From: Streptomyces sp. R28
GTDB taxonomy: Bacteria; Actinomycetota; Actinomycetes; Streptomycetales; Streptomycetaceae
Reading direction: 5' to 3'
Length of the DNA stretch: 64,000 nucleotides
Assembly (NCBI RefSeq): GCF_041052385.1
Contig: NZ_CP163439.1
Coordinates: 2,655,001-2,719,000, forward strand
A program made the translations under genes and the position numbers. This document shows, one piece after another, positions 22,031-30,817 of this stretch. The notes beneath the pieces were generated by a model. The model did not search any database. It was not told the origin of the DNA and saw nothing but the letters and a program-made list of their open reading frames with translations. Every line of letters starts with the position of its first letter. The first letter of the stretch is position 1.

Positions 22031-22049
22031 CGTGTGAATTGTTCACACG
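22031..22049. promoter_or_regulatory. Inverted repeat in the gap before the amino acid ABC operon
   Basis: cgtgtgaa (22031-22038) and ttcacacg (22042-22049) flank three bases, forming an operator-like palindrome. It is in the 344-bp gap 21946-22289. The first 70 bp of that gap hold several copies of a gagcgcgg-like word; no ORF or RNA gene was recognised. Confidence 0.4.
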
Positions 22050-22289
22050 CTCCGGTGCCACGCGCGCGCTCCCGGCGGACGTTGTTGCGCAGTCAACTGG
22101 AAGCAGCCCCGCACAGGATGACGGCTCCTGAGCGGTAAGGGCCGCCGGTCTCTCCACCCCCGCCCTCGGCCGGCGGCCCCGGCGGTTGCCAAGGGACCTG
22201 TTCACAAAAACGCAACACCCGTTCCCACTATGCGGACAGTTACCGTCGTGACCTCGACAAACACGACGATGTACTGTCAATCTCCCGCC

Positions 22290-23174
22290 ATGCACCTTGC
22301 CCCTCGCGCACTGCGCCGCGCCGTCGCCGTCGCAACGACAGCCCTGCTCGCCACCGCTCTCGGCTGCGCTCCGCAGCCGGATGACAAGCCCGCCGACGCA
22401 CCCTCGGGGTCGGCCGGGAACACCTGCGCCAAGGGCAAGCTGGCCACCCAGACCACCGGCAAGCTGACGATCGCCACCGACGAGCCTGCGTACGAGCCCT
22501 GGTTCAAGGACGACAAGCCCGCCAACGGTGAGGGATTCGAGTCGGCGGTCGCGTACGCCGTGGCGAAGCAGCTCGGTTACGACAAGAGCGCCGTCGTCTG
22601 GCAGAGCGTGCCGTTCAACAAGGCCTTCGCGCCCGGCGAGAAGACCTTCGACTTCGACATCAACCAGGTGTCGATCAGCGACGAGCGCAAGAAGGCCGTG
22701 GACTTCTCCGCCGGCTACTACGACGTCCGCCAGGCCGTCATCGCGCTGAAGGGTACCAAGGCCGCCAAGGCGAAGAGCATCGCGGACCTGAAGGGCCTCA
22801 AGCTGGGTGCACAGGTCGGCACCACCAGCCTCGACTACATCGACGACGTGGTGAAGCCGACACAGGAAACCGCCGCGTACGCCAAGAACGACCAGGCCAA
22901 GTCCGCGCTGAAGAACGGTCAGGTCGACGCCATCGTCGTCGACCTGCCGACCGCCTTCTACATCACCGCGGCCGAGGTGACGGACGCGACGATCGTCGGG
23001 CAGTTCGAGAACCAGGGCGCTGCTCCGGAGCAGTTCGGGCTCGTGCTCGACAAGGGCAGCGCGCTCACCGCGTGCGTGACGGACGCCGTGGACGCCCTGC
23101 GCAAGGACGGCACCCTGGACAAGCTCGAGCAGCAGTGGCTGTCGGACGCGGTCGACGCTCCGGTGCTCAAGTGA
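22290..23174 (+). CDS. Polar amino acid ABC transporter, substrate-binding lipoprotein
   Basis: 294 aa. A signal peptide of about 26 residues ends in a lipobox-like TALGC, so the protein is probably anchored outside the membrane. The periplasmic-binding fold type II follows: TGKLTIATDEPAYEPWF at the start of the mature domain, then FDFDINQVSISDERKKAVDF and NGQVDAIVVDLPTAFY, typical of glutamine/cystine-type binding proteins. ATG at 22290 is chosen since it begins the signal peptide; an ATG at 22269 is an alternative. The stop overlaps the permease start (GTGA). It is the first gene of a three-gene importer. The ligand cannot be told. Confidence 0.9.
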   Translation: MHLAPRALRRAVAVATTALLATALGCAPQPDDKPADAPSGSAGNTCAKGKLATQTTGKLTIATDEPAYEPWFKDDKPANGEGFESAVAYAVAKQLGYDKSAVVWQSVPFNKAFAPGEKTFDFDINQVSISDERKKAVDFSAGYYDVRQAVIALKGTKAAKAKSIADLKGLKLGAQVGTTSLDYIDDVVKPTQETAAYAKNDQAKSALKNGQVDAIVVDLPTAFYITAAEVTDATIVGQFENQGAAPEQFGLVLDKGSALTACVTDAVDALRKDGTLDKLEQQWLSDAVDAPVLK

Positions 23175-24091
23175 CGGTCACGAAGGAGGAGTCCGGCCAG
23201 GAGGGCGCGGACGACAACGGCGGCATGTCCGGCGTGAGCGGCGACGGGTACGTGCCCTCGCAGCGGCGCCTGGACCGCGAGCGCTACAAGCGCGCCCGCG
23301 CCCGCCGCGCCACTTCGATCGCTGCCCTCTCCACCCTGGTCACCGGCGTCGTTCTCTACCTGGTCGTGGTCAACGCGCCGGGCTGGCCGCGCACCAAGGA
23401 GACGTTCTTCAACGGGCAGTACGCGCGCGAGGCGTTCCCCAAGGTCCTCGAAGGGCTCTGGCTCAACGTCCGGCTGCTGCTGGTCTGCGGTGCGGCCGTG
23501 CTGGTCCTCGGGATGCTCATCGCCGTCGCTCGTACGCTGCGCGGCCCGGTGTTCTTCCCTCTACGGGCGCTGGCGGCTGCGTACACGGACTTCTTCCGGG
23601 GCCTGCCGCTCATCATTAACCTCATGATCGTCGTGCTCGGCGTCCCCGCGCTGCGGCTGCAGGGCGTGACCGTCGATCCGGTACTGCTGGGCGGTACCGC
23701 GCTGACGCTGACGTACTCGGCGTACGTGGCCGAGGTGTTCCGCGCGGGCATCGAGTCCGTCCACCCCTCGCAGCGCGCCGCGGCCCGCTCGCTCGGCCTC
23801 ACCAACCGGCAGGCACTGCGGCACGTCGTCCTGCCCCAGGCTGTACGCCGTCAGGTGCCGCCCCTGCTGAACGACCTGGTGTCGCTGCAGAAGGACACCG
23901 GTCTGGTGTCGATCGGCGGTGCGGTGGACGCCGTACGGGCCGCGGACATCATCGCGGGCCGCAGCCTCAACTACACGCCGTACATCGTCGCGGGTCTGGT
24001 CTTCGTGGCGCTGACCATCCCGATGACCCGCTTCACGGACTGGGTGACGGCCCGGATGGACCGCCGACGCGCCCAAGGAGGAGCCCTGTGA
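23171..24091 (+). CDS. Polar amino acid ABC transporter, permease
   Basis: 306 aa. A 45-residue charged cytoplasmic N-terminus is followed by five to six membrane segments (IAALSTLVTGVVLYLVVVNA; LLLVCGAAVLVLGMLIAVA; and later ones). The EAA coupling loop is PSQRAAARSLGLTNRQALRH. This is the HisM/GlnP type. The GTG at 23171 overlaps the binding-protein stop by four bases; an internal ATG at 23225 is a less likely start. It likely works as a homodimer, since there is only one permease gene. Confidence 0.9.
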   Translation: MTVTKEESGQEGADDNGGMSGVSGDGYVPSQRRLDRERYKRARARRATSIAALSTLVTGVVLYLVVVNAPGWPRTKETFFNGQYAREAFPKVLEGLWLNVRLLLVCGAAVLVLGMLIAVARTLRGPVFFPLRALAAAYTDFFRGLPLIINLMIVVLGVPALRLQGVTVDPVLLGGTALTLTYSAYVAEVFRAGIESVHPSQRAAARSLGLTNRQALRHVVLPQAVRRQVPPLLNDLVSLQKDTGLVSIGGAVDAVRAADIIAGRSLNYTPYIVAGLVFVALTIPMTRFTDWVTARMDRRRAQGGAL

Positions 24092-24840
24092 GCGACGCAC
24101 CTGTGCTGCGCATGGAGTCCGTCCGCAAGACCTTCGGCGGCTCGGTCGTGCTGCGGGACGTCGACCTGGAGGTCGTCCCGCACACCGTGACCGCCTTGAT
24201 CGGCGCCTCCGGCTCCGGCAAGTCCACGCTGCTGCGGTGCGCGAACCTGCTGGAGGACATCGACGACGGTGCGATCTGGCTGGACGGCGAGGAGATCACC
24301 GATCCGCGGGCCGACCAGGACGCCGTACGACGCCGTATCGGCGTGGTGTTCCAGGCCTACAACCTCTTCCCGCACATGACGGTCCTGGAGAACATCACCC
24401 TCGCCCCGCGCCGGGTGCACGGGGTGTCCCGCGCGGAGGCCGAGGCACGCGCGCGTGAGCTGCTGGAGCGGCTCGGGCTGGCCGAGAAGGCGGGCGAGTA
24501 TCCGGACCGGCTGAGCGGCGGCCAGCAGCAGCGCGTAGCGATCGCCCGCGCCTTGGCCGTACGTCCCCGACTGCTGTTGCTCGACGAGATCACCGCCGCC
24601 CTCGACCCCGAGCTCGTGGGTGAGGTCCTCTCCGTCGTACGCGACTTGAAGGCTGACGGGATGACGATGGTGCTGGCCACGCACGAGATGGGGTTCGCCC
24701 GCGAAGTCGCCGACCAGGTCTGCTTTCTGGACGGAGGCGTCGTACTGGAGCGCGGCACAGCCGAGCAGATCTTCGGCGAACCGCGGCAGGAGCGCACCCA
24801 GCGCTTCCTGCGGCGAATCGTGGAGGCGGGGCGGCTGTAA
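24088..24840 (+). CDS. Polar amino acid ABC transporter, ATP-binding protein
   Basis: 250 aa, GlnQ type. Walker A GASGSGKST is near residue 34, the Q-loop is VVFQAYNLFPHMTVLENI, the signature LSGGQQQRVAIARAL, Walker B LLLLDEITAALDP and the switch His in ATHEMGFAREV. Walker B normally reads DEPTSALDP in this family; here EIT-A replaces EPT-S, as seen in many actinobacterial members. The GTG overlaps the permease stop by four bases. It completes the importer. Confidence 0.93.
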   Translation: MSDAPVLRMESVRKTFGGSVVLRDVDLEVVPHTVTALIGASGSGKSTLLRCANLLEDIDDGAIWLDGEEITDPRADQDAVRRRIGVVFQAYNLFPHMTVLENITLAPRRVHGVSRAEAEARARELLERLGLAEKAGEYPDRLSGGQQQRVAIARALAVRPRLLLLDEITAALDPELVGEVLSVVRDLKADGMTMVLATHEMGFAREVADQVCFLDGGVVLERGTAEQIFGEPRQERTQRFLRRIVEAGRL

Positions 24841-24925
24841 GGACCGCTCGCCATGGTCGACGGGGCTTACACGTCCGCGGTCTCACACGTCCCCGGGACT
24901 TACACATGCGCCCCGCCCGGCCACG

Positions 24926-25399
24926 TCACGTGTTCGCCTGTCCCGCCCCCGCCAGCGCCGCGACCCGCTCCACCCCGAACACGTACCCCTGCACCCCGCA
25001 CCCCGCGATGACGCCGTCGGCGCGCAGGGAGACGTACGAGTGGTGCCGGAACGACTCGCGCTTGTGGATGTTGGAGATGTGGACCTCCAACACAGGCAGT
25101 CCGTCACAGGTGTTGAGTGCGTCCAGAATCGCCACCGACGTGTGCGAGTAGGCGCCGGGGTTGATCACGATCCCGCTGTGGTTCAGCCGTGCCTCGTGGA
25201 TCCAGTCGACCAGCTCGCCCTCGTGGTTGGACTGCCGGAAGTCGATCGTGCCGCCGTGCGCGGCCGCCGCCTTGGTGCACAGGGCCTCGACATCGGCCAG
25301 GGTCTCGGAGCCGTAGATCTCCGGCTGGCGCTGGCCGAGCAGGTTCAGGTTGGGGCCGTTGAGGATCATGATCGGGGCGTTGGCCAGGGTGCGGGGCAC
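24926..25399 (-). CDS. aroQ: Type II 3-dehydroquinate dehydratase
   Basis: 157 aa. It dehydrates 3-dehydroquinate to 3-dehydroshikimate in the shikimate pathway or in quinate catabolism. Signatures: [19 protein letters not shown] (catalytic Tyr), [27 protein letters not shown] (catalytic His and Arg). Length fits the dodecameric type II enzymes. The GTG at 25399 has GGAGG immediately upstream; the longer reading to 25561 runs across the divergent promoter. It stands alone without other aro genes, so it may be a second copy or a catabolic form. Confidence 0.92.
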   Translation of the reverse strand: MPRTLANAPIMILNGPNLNLLGQRQPEIYGSETLADVEALCTKAAAAHGGTIDFRQSNHEGELVDWIHEARLNHSGIVINPGAYSHTSVAILDALNTCDGLPVLEVHISNIHKRESFRHHSYVSLRADGVIAGCGVQGYVFGVERVAALAGAGQANT

Positions 25400-25505
25400 G
25401 GTTCCTCCGGTCCGTTCGGGGGTTCGGGCCGTCCGACGACGACCGCTGCTCAGACCCCGGTTTATCACGGTGCACGGACCACGCCATGAGCCATACCCTC
25501 CCGTT

Positions 25506-26552
25506 ATGACCATGATCTCGTACCCTTCCAAGCCCTCCCCCGGCGACCGCATCGCCGTCATTTCGCCCGGTGCGGGCCTTCCCGGGCTCTTCCCCCGCCC
25601 CTACGAACTGGGCCTGGAGCGGCTGCGCAAGGACTACGAACTCGAGCCGGTCGAGTACCCCTCGACCCGCAAGATGGGCTCGACGCCGCAAGAACGCGCC
25701 GACGACATACACGCCGCGTTCGCCGATCCCGACATCAAGGCGGTCATCGCGTCGATCGGCGGCGACGACCAGATCACCGTGCTGCCGCTGCTGGACCGGG
25801 AGTTGATCCGCGCGAACCCGAAGCCCTTCTTCGGGATGAGCGACAACACGAACCTGCTCATGTTCCTGCGCAACACCGGCATCGTCGGCTACCACGGCGC
25901 GACCGTCATGACCGCGCTGGGCCGCCCGGTTGCCATGGACCAGTTGACCGCCGAGTCACTGCGGGCGGCGCTGTTCACGTCGGGCGAGTACGAGTTGAAG
26001 CCCGCAGGGCTCTGGAACGACATCAACCGTGACTGGGCCGACCCGGCGACCTTCGACGCGGAGCCGGAGATGCGACCCTCCGACGGATGGACGTGGGTGA
26101 ACGCCGACGCAGTGGTGGAAGGCCGCAGTTGGGGCGGCTGTCTGGAGATCCTCGGCTGGATGCTGATGGCTGACCGCGAGATCGCACGCGATCTCTCGGA
26201 GTACGACGGCGGGGTGCTGCTCCTGGAGACCTCGGAGGAGATGCCGAGCAGCGAGGAGGTCTTCCGCACCATGCGCAACATGGGCGAGCGCGGGCTGCTC
26301 CAGCGCTTCTCCGCACTCCTGATGGGCCGCGCGAAGACCTGGTCCTTCGAGCGCCCCAACAGCCCCGAGGAAGCCGCTCGTTACGCGGCGGAGCAGCGCG
26401 AGGCCGTCCTGCGCGCCATGCGGGCCTACGCTCCCGACACCACGATCGTCTTCGACGTGGACTTCGGCCACACCGATCCGCAACTCGTGATCCCCTACGG
26501 CGGCCTCGTCCGCGTCGACGGCCCCGCCCGGCGCATCACCGTCACGTACTGA
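25506..26552 (+). CDS. S66-family carboxypeptidase (LD-carboxypeptidase/MccF-like)
   Basis: 348 aa. Family S66 includes murein L,D-carboxypeptidase LdcA and MccF, which cleaves the antibiotic microcin C. The Ser nucleophile lies in [11 protein letters not shown] (G-x-S-D), the Glu in [15 protein letters not shown] and the His in [10 protein letters not shown]. The GGDDQ motif ([13 protein letters not shown]) is the one typical of the MccF branch, where LdcA has a slightly different form. ATG at 25506 is close to the aroQ promoter, divergent from it. There is no signal peptide, so it acts in the cytoplasm, which fits either peptidoglycan recycling or self-protection. Confidence 0.88.
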   Translation: MTMISYPSKPSPGDRIAVISPGAGLPGLFPRPYELGLERLRKDYELEPVEYPSTRKMGSTPQERADDIHAAFADPDIKAVIASIGGDDQITVLPLLDRELIRANPKPFFGMSDNTNLLMFLRNTGIVGYHGATVMTALGRPVAMDQLTAESLRAALFTSGEYELKPAGLWNDINRDWADPATFDAEPEMRPSDGWTWVNADAVVEGRSWGGCLEILGWMLMADREIARDLSEYDGGVLLLETSEEMPSSEEVFRTMRNMGERGLLQRFSALLMGRAKTWSFERPNSPEEAARYAAEQREAVLRAMRAYAPDTTIVFDVDFGHTDPQLVIPYGGLVRVDGPARRITVTY

Positions 26553-26614
26553 CGAAGCCCCGGCGCGCCCGTACGCCCCCGTAACCCGCGGTCACTGTGG
26601 GTAGTTGACGCAGC

Positions 26615-27919
26615 ATGCACGACTCACGCACCGTAAGGGCGCCCTCCATGCTGCGGCTCGCGGCCGCCTCGCTCGCCGGAACGGCCATCGAGTTCTACGA
26701 CTTCTTCGTCTACGGGACCGCGGCGGCGCTGGTCCTGGGGCCGCTGTTCTTCCCGACGTTCTCGCCGGTGGCGGGAACCCTGGCCGCCTTCGCGACGTTC
26801 GGTGTCGGCTTTGTGGCGCGGCCGCTGGGCTCGGTGCTGTTCGGGCACATCGGGGACCGGCACGGACGCCGGCCGGTCCTCGTCGCCTCGCTGCTGCTGA
26901 CCGGCACCTCCACGGTCGCGGTCGGCTGCGTGCCGACGTACGACACGATCGGTGTGGCCGCTCCCCTGCTACTGCTCGTGCTGCGCTTTCTGCAGGGGCT
27001 CGGCGTCGGCGGTGAGTGGGGCGGGGCCGTCCTGCTGACGGTGGAGCACGCGCCGGCCGAGCGGCGCGGTCTGTGGTCGAGCTTCCCGCAGGTCGGGCCG
27101 GCGCTGGGCTTCCTGCTCGCCAACGGTGTGGTGCTGGGGCTGTCGGCGACGCTGTCCGACGCGCAGTTCGCCGCGTGGGGCTGGCGTGTGCCGTTCTGGG
27201 CGGCGGGGGCGCTCGCCGTGGTGGGCCTGTGGCTGCGGTCGTCGCTCGCCGAGAGCCCCCGGTTCCTCGAAATCGACGACCCCGCGCGCGTGCCGCTCGC
27301 CGAGGTCGTGCGCGACCACTGGCGGCTCGTTCTGCTGACGGCCGGGGCGCTGTCGATCGGATACGCGATCTTCTACACCGTGACGACCTGGTCCCTCGCC
27401 TACGCCACCGAGCGGCTCGGTGTGGGCCGGGGCGTCATGCTGACCTGCATCATGTGTGCGGTGCTGGTGAAGGGTTCGCTCACCCCGCTGGTGGCTATGC
27501 TCGGCGACCGGTACGGGCGGCGGCCCCTGACTCTGATCGGGTGCGCTGCCGCCGCCCTGTGGATGTTCCCGCTGGTCGCGCTCCTCGCGACGGGCGAGCC
27601 GCTGCTGATGTTCCTGGGCTTCCTCGGGGCGATGCTCGCGTTCATCACGATGTTCGCCGTGATTGCCGCGTATCTGCCGGAGTTGTACGAGCCCCGGGTG
27701 CGCTGCACGGGCGCGGCGGTGGGCTACAACCTCGGCGGCGTACTCGGGGGCGCGCTCACGCCGATCGTGGCGACGGCGCTCGCCGAGCAGGGCGGTCGGG
27801 TGCCCTGGGGTGTGGGGGCGTATCTGACCGGGATCGCGCTACTCAGCCTGGGGTGCTTCGCGCTGCTGCCCGAGACACGTCCGGTGCCTGCTGTGGCGCC
27901 GGAGCCCGCCACCGGGTGA
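26615..27919 (+). CDS. MFS transporter, metabolite:H+ symporter (MHS) type
   Basis: 434 aa with about 12 membrane segments. The N-terminal IEFYDFFVYG motif and the loop 2-3 sequence GHIGDRHGRRPVL (repeated as GDRYGRRPL after segment 8) are those of the MHS family, which takes up organic acids, betaines or shikimate. The substrate cannot be told; the nearby aroQ makes a cyclic acid such as quinate or shikimate an attractive guess. ATG at 26615 has no clear ribosome binding site; ATG at 26648, with AAGGG eight bases upstream, is a serious alternative start. Confidence 0.87.
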   Translation: MHDSRTVRAPSMLRLAAASLAGTAIEFYDFFVYGTAAALVLGPLFFPTFSPVAGTLAAFATFGVGFVARPLGSVLFGHIGDRHGRRPVLVASLLLTGTSTVAVGCVPTYDTIGVAAPLLLLVLRFLQGLGVGGEWGGAVLLTVEHAPAERRGLWSSFPQVGPALGFLLANGVVLGLSATLSDAQFAAWGWRVPFWAAGALAVVGLWLRSSLAESPRFLEIDDPARVPLAEVVRDHWRLVLLTAGALSIGYAIFYTVTTWSLAYATERLGVGRGVMLTCIMCAVLVKGSLTPLVAMLGDRYGRRPLTLIGCAAAALWMFPLVALLATGEPLLMFLGFLGAMLAFITMFAVIAAYLPELYEPRVRCTGAAVGYNLGGVLGGALTPIVATALAEQGGRVPWGVGAYLTGIALLSLGCFALLPETRPVPAVAPEPATG

Positions 27920-27929
27920 CGGGCTCCGG
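27899..27929. terminator. Terminator overlapping the MFS stop
   Basis: A 9-bp stem (ccggagccc, 27899-27907; gggctccgg, 27921-27929) spans the stop codon of the MFS gene and lies between convergent genes. Confidence 0.5.
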
Positions 27930-27938
27930 ACACGGCGG

Positions 27939-29039
27939 CTACGGATTGATCGCGAGCTCCAGATACGCCGCGAACAGCACCAGATGAACGCCTCCTTGGA
28001 GCGGCGTCGCCCGCCCGGGCACCACGGTCAGCGAGCTCACCACCACCGTCAGGGCGAGCAGCACCATGTGGGTGGGACCGAGGCCGAGGACCAGCGGGCC
28101 CGAAAGCCAGATGGAGGCCAGGGCGACCGCGGGGATGGTCAGGCCGATGCTGGCCATGGCCGAGCCGAGCGCGAGATTCAGGCTGGTCTGCACGCGGTCA
28201 CGGCGGGCGGAGCGCAGCGCGGCGATCGTCTCGGGGAGCAGCACCAGCAGGGCGATGACCACGCCGACGGCGGCATGCGGCAGGTCGGCGGCCGCCACTG
28301 CGGACTCGATGGTGGGCGACACGCCCTTGGCCAGACCGACCACGCCGATCAGGGCCAGGCCCAGCAGCCCGAGACTGATCCTCGCCGTGCGGGCGGAGGG
28401 CGCGTGGGCGTGGTCGTCCACGGTGATCACCTCGCCCTGCCGGGTGATGGGCAGGAAGTAGTCGCGGTGCCGCACGGTCTGGGTCGCCACGAACAGGCCG
28501 TACAGGATCAGCGAGGAGAGCGCCGCGAACGTCAGCTGCACGCTGGAGAACTCCGGCCCGGGCTTGCTCGTGGTGAACGTCGGCAGTACCAGGCTGAGCG
28601 TGGCCAGGGTGGCGACGGTCGCGAGGGCGGCACCCGTGCCCTCGGGGTTGAAGACCGCCGTACGGTGCCGCAGCGAGGCGACCAGCAGGCAGATGCCGAC
28701 GATGCCGTTGCAGGTGATCATCACAGCCGCGAAGACCGTGTCGCGGGCGAGGGTGGAGCTCTTGTCGCCGCCGTCGGCCATCAGGGTCACGATCAGGGCG
28801 ACCTCGATGATCGTGACGGCCACGGCGAGGACAAGGGAGCCGAAGGGCTCGCCGACCCGGTGGGCGACCACTTCGGCGTGGTGTACGGCGGCCAGGACGG
28901 CACCCGCGAGGACCAGTGTCACCAGCGCGACGACGGCGCCAGGCAGGTCTCGTCCCCAGGTGAAGGCCAGCAGGACGACCGCGAGCACCGGCACGACGTA
29001 CGTCCACTGGGTCGTGAGCGGCCTGAGCCGAGCGATCAT
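27939..29039 (-). CDS. CaCA-family cation:proton antiporter (ChaA-like)
   Basis: 366 aa with about 11 membrane segments. The two alpha repeats of the Ca2+:cation antiporter superfamily are visible: GEPFGSLVLAVAVTIIEVAL in the N-half and LLPETIAALRSARRDRVQTS in the C-half, each holding the essential Glu. The layout matches ChaA (Ca2+/Na+/K+:H+ antiporter of E. coli). A cytoplasmic His/Asp-containing loop lies between the halves (DDHAHAPS). ATG at 29039 lacks a clear ribosome binding site. It is convergent with the MFS gene. Confidence 0.87.
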   Translation of the reverse strand: MIARLRPLTTQWTYVVPVLAVVLLAFTWGRDLPGAVVALVTLVLAGAVLAAVHHAEVVAHRVGEPFGSLVLAVAVTIIEVALIVTLMADGGDKSSTLARDTVFAAVMITCNGIVGICLLVASLRHRTAVFNPEGTGAALATVATLATLSLVLPTFTTSKPGPEFSSVQLTFAALSSLILYGLFVATQTVRHRDYFLPITRQGEVITVDDHAHAPSARTARISLGLLGLALIGVVGLAKGVSPTIESAVAAADLPHAAVGVVIALLVLLPETIAALRSARRDRVQTSLNLALGSAMASIGLTIPAVALASIWLSGPLVLGLGPTHMVLLALTVVVSSLTVVPGRATPLQGGVHLVLFAAYLELAINP

Positions 29040-29142
29040 GGAGCGATCGTCGCAGAGGCGTTGGGGGTTCGCATTCCGGTCCGGTCGGTTGTCAGGCGGC
29101 CCCGCGCCCTCGGGATGCGGGGCCCCTGTGGGTCGTATGTCG

Positions 29143-29457
29143 CTACGCGAAATCGGTCATCTCCTGTACGTCACAGTCCGTGAAGGACGGCGGACTGATG
29201 CACAGTGCGGCCATCTGCTCCGCGAACTTGGTCGTGTCGGGGTCGTCGCTGTTGCGCATGGCGTCTTCGTAGGAGTCGAACTCGATCACCACGAGGTAGC
29301 GGTTGGCCTGGCCCCTGTCCTTGAGGACGAGACGGCGCGTGGGGCCGCCGCTGCGACCCGCCAGGCGTTGTTCCGTCTCATGAGCCAGCTCCCGCATCTC
29401 GTCGATGCGCTCGGTCTCGAAGCCGATGATCTGCACGAACTTCATGGGTGCGTCCAC
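29143..29457 (-). CDS. Small conserved protein, dimeric alpha/beta-barrel-like
   Basis: 104 aa. The sequence alternates strands and helices as in ABM/EthD-type ferredoxin-like dimers: KFVQIIGFETERIDEMRELA, then RYLVVIEFDSYEDAMRNSDD, then TTKFAEQMAAL. No catalytic residues are evident, so I cannot name a reaction. The GTG at 29457 is preferred because GGAGG precedes it at good distance; the ATG at 29445 is too far from it. It stands alone between chaA and terC. A stress-related monooxygenase or a simple ligand-binding dimer are both possible. Confidence 0.7.
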   Translation of the reverse strand: MDAPMKFVQIIGFETERIDEMRELAHETEQRLAGRSGGPTRRLVLKDRGQANRYLVVIEFDSYEDAMRNSDDPDTTKFAEQMAALCISPPSFTDCDVQEMTDFA

Positions 29458-29514
29458 TGGTGCCTCCGCCCGGCCGTGGTGTCCCCGGCCGGGAACACCC
29501 AGCACCCAACGAAG

Positions 29515-29559
29515 CACCGGGAGCGGTGCTCGGCAATTCGCTGGGCACCACTCCCGGTG
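29515..29559 (-). terminator. Terminator after terC
   Basis: A 15-bp stem with one mismatch (29515-29529 with 29545-29559) and a 15-base loop begins 26 bases past the terC stop. Confidence 0.65.
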
Positions 29560-29584
29560 TTGGTTCTTCCTACGTCCGACGTGG

Positions 29585-30586
29585 TCAGACGTCGATGCTG
29601 TCCTTCGGAGCGCCTTCGCTCCGCTCCTGCGCCGCCTCGGCTGCCGCCTGCTTCTTGGAGGCCCTCAGGCTGGTGATCGTGGTGATGACCAGCACCGAGC
29701 AGATCACGCCGAGCGAGACCGGAATGCTGATCTCGGGGACATGGACCCCGGACTCGTGCAGCGCGTGCAGCACCAGCTTGACGCCGATGAAGCCCAGGAT
29801 GATCGACAGGCCGTAGCTGAGGTGAACCAGCTTCTTCAGCAGGCCGCCGATGAGGAAGTACAGCTGCCTCAGACCCATCAGGGCGAAGGCGTTGGCGGTG
29901 AACACGATGTACGGGTCCTGCGTCAGGCCGAAGATCGCCGGGATGGAGTCGAGGGCGAACAGCACGTCGGTGGTACCGATGGCCAGCATCACGACCAGCA
30001 TCGGGGTCATGACCCGCTTGCCGTTCTCCTGGATCCACAGCTTGGTGCCGTGGTAGCGGTCGGCGACACCGAACCTGCGCTCGGCTGCCTTCAGCAGCTT
30101 GTTCTCCTCGAACTCCTCGTCCTCCTGGTCGGCGCGGGCCTCCTGGACGAGCTTCCAGGCGGTCCAGATCAGGAAGGCACCGAAGAGGTAGAACACCCAC
30201 GAGAAGCTCGCGAGGATCGCGGCGCCCGCGGCGATGAAGATCGCGCGCAGGACCAGGGCTATGAGGACGCCGATGAGGAGCACGCGCTGCTGGTACTGCG
30301 ACGGCACCGCGAACTTCGCCATGATCAGGACGAAGACGAAGAGGTTGTCGACGCTCAGCGACTTCTCGGTGATGAAGCCCGCGAAGAACTCACCGGCAGG
30401 CTGTCCGCCGCCGAAGACGAGCAGACCGAGCCCGAAGAGGCCCGCCAGGACGATCCAGACGACCGTCCAGATACCGGCTTCCTTGATTGATACGTCGTGT
30501 GGCTTGCGGCCGATGAAGAAGTCGACCGCGATCAGGGCGGCAAGGCCCACGATGGTCAGGACCCATAGGGTCGGGGAAACATCCAC
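29585..30586 (-). CDS. TerC-family integral membrane metal exporter
   Basis: 333 aa with about nine membrane segments. TerC proteins export Mn2+ (Alx, MeeF-type) or take part in tellurium resistance. Family landmarks are SLSVDNLFVFVLIM in the N-half and GTTDVLFALDSIPAIFG in the C-half, each with Asp residues in the membrane. The GTG at 30586 (VDVSPTLWVLT) has GGAGG four bases upstream; the longer reading crosses the leader RNA. A yybP-ykoY-type leader precedes it, which supports Mn2+ as the substrate. The TerD genes lie just upstream on the same strand, behind their own terminator. Confidence 0.93.
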   Translation of the reverse strand: MDVSPTLWVLTIVGLAALIAVDFFIGRKPHDVSIKEAGIWTVVWIVLAGLFGLGLLVFGGGQPAGEFFAGFITEKSLSVDNLFVFVLIMAKFAVPSQYQQRVLLIGVLIALVLRAIFIAAGAAILASFSWVFYLFGAFLIWTAWKLVQEARADQEDEEFEENKLLKAAERRFGVADRYHGTKLWIQENGKRVMTPMLVVMLAIGTTDVLFALDSIPAIFGLTQDPYIVFTANAFALMGLRQLYFLIGGLLKKLVHLSYGLSIILGFIGVKLVLHALHESGVHVPEISIPVSLGVICSVLVITTITSLRASKKQAAAEAAQERSEGAPKDSIDV

Positions 30587-30633
30587 TGCGCCTCCGGCAG
30601 TACGTAACGGCAAATGTCCGCGTCGTCGCGCGC

Positions 30634-30731
30634 CGGAGGTCTCTTCCACCCAACGATGGGCCGACGCCCCGGGATCTGGCCGGATCCGTATTGACGGGTA
30701 CGTCGCAGCAGACAGGGAGTACTCCCCTCCG
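30634..30731 (-). promoter_or_regulatory. Manganese (yybP-ykoY) riboswitch candidate in the terC leader
   Basis: On the minus strand the RNA begins cggaggggagtac and ends agacctccg, so CGGAGG (30726-30731) can pair with CCTCCG (30634-30639) as P1. The GGGGAGUA loop and a second loop with CGUCAAUACGG are the conserved parts of the Mn2+-sensing yybP-ykoY aptamer, and the AGACC before the 3' P1 strand also fits. It is 47 bases before the terC start. TerC/Alx genes are classic targets. Confidence 0.72.
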
Positions 30732-30761
30732 TGCAATGAACAGTACCCAATCACCAAGGAA

Positions 30762-30817
30762 AGGTAAAGCGCTTGGCAAAAGAAGTGCCAAATGCGCAGG
30801 TCAGTGGCGCTTTACCT
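30762..30817 (-). terminator. Nested terminator after the TerD fusion gene
   Basis: An 11-bp outer stem (30762-30772 with 30807-30817) includes the TAA stop of the TerD fusion gene, and an inner 6-bp hairpin (ttggca/tgccaa, 30773-30791) sits next to it. It is also immediately upstream of the terC leader RNA. Confidence 0.6.
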
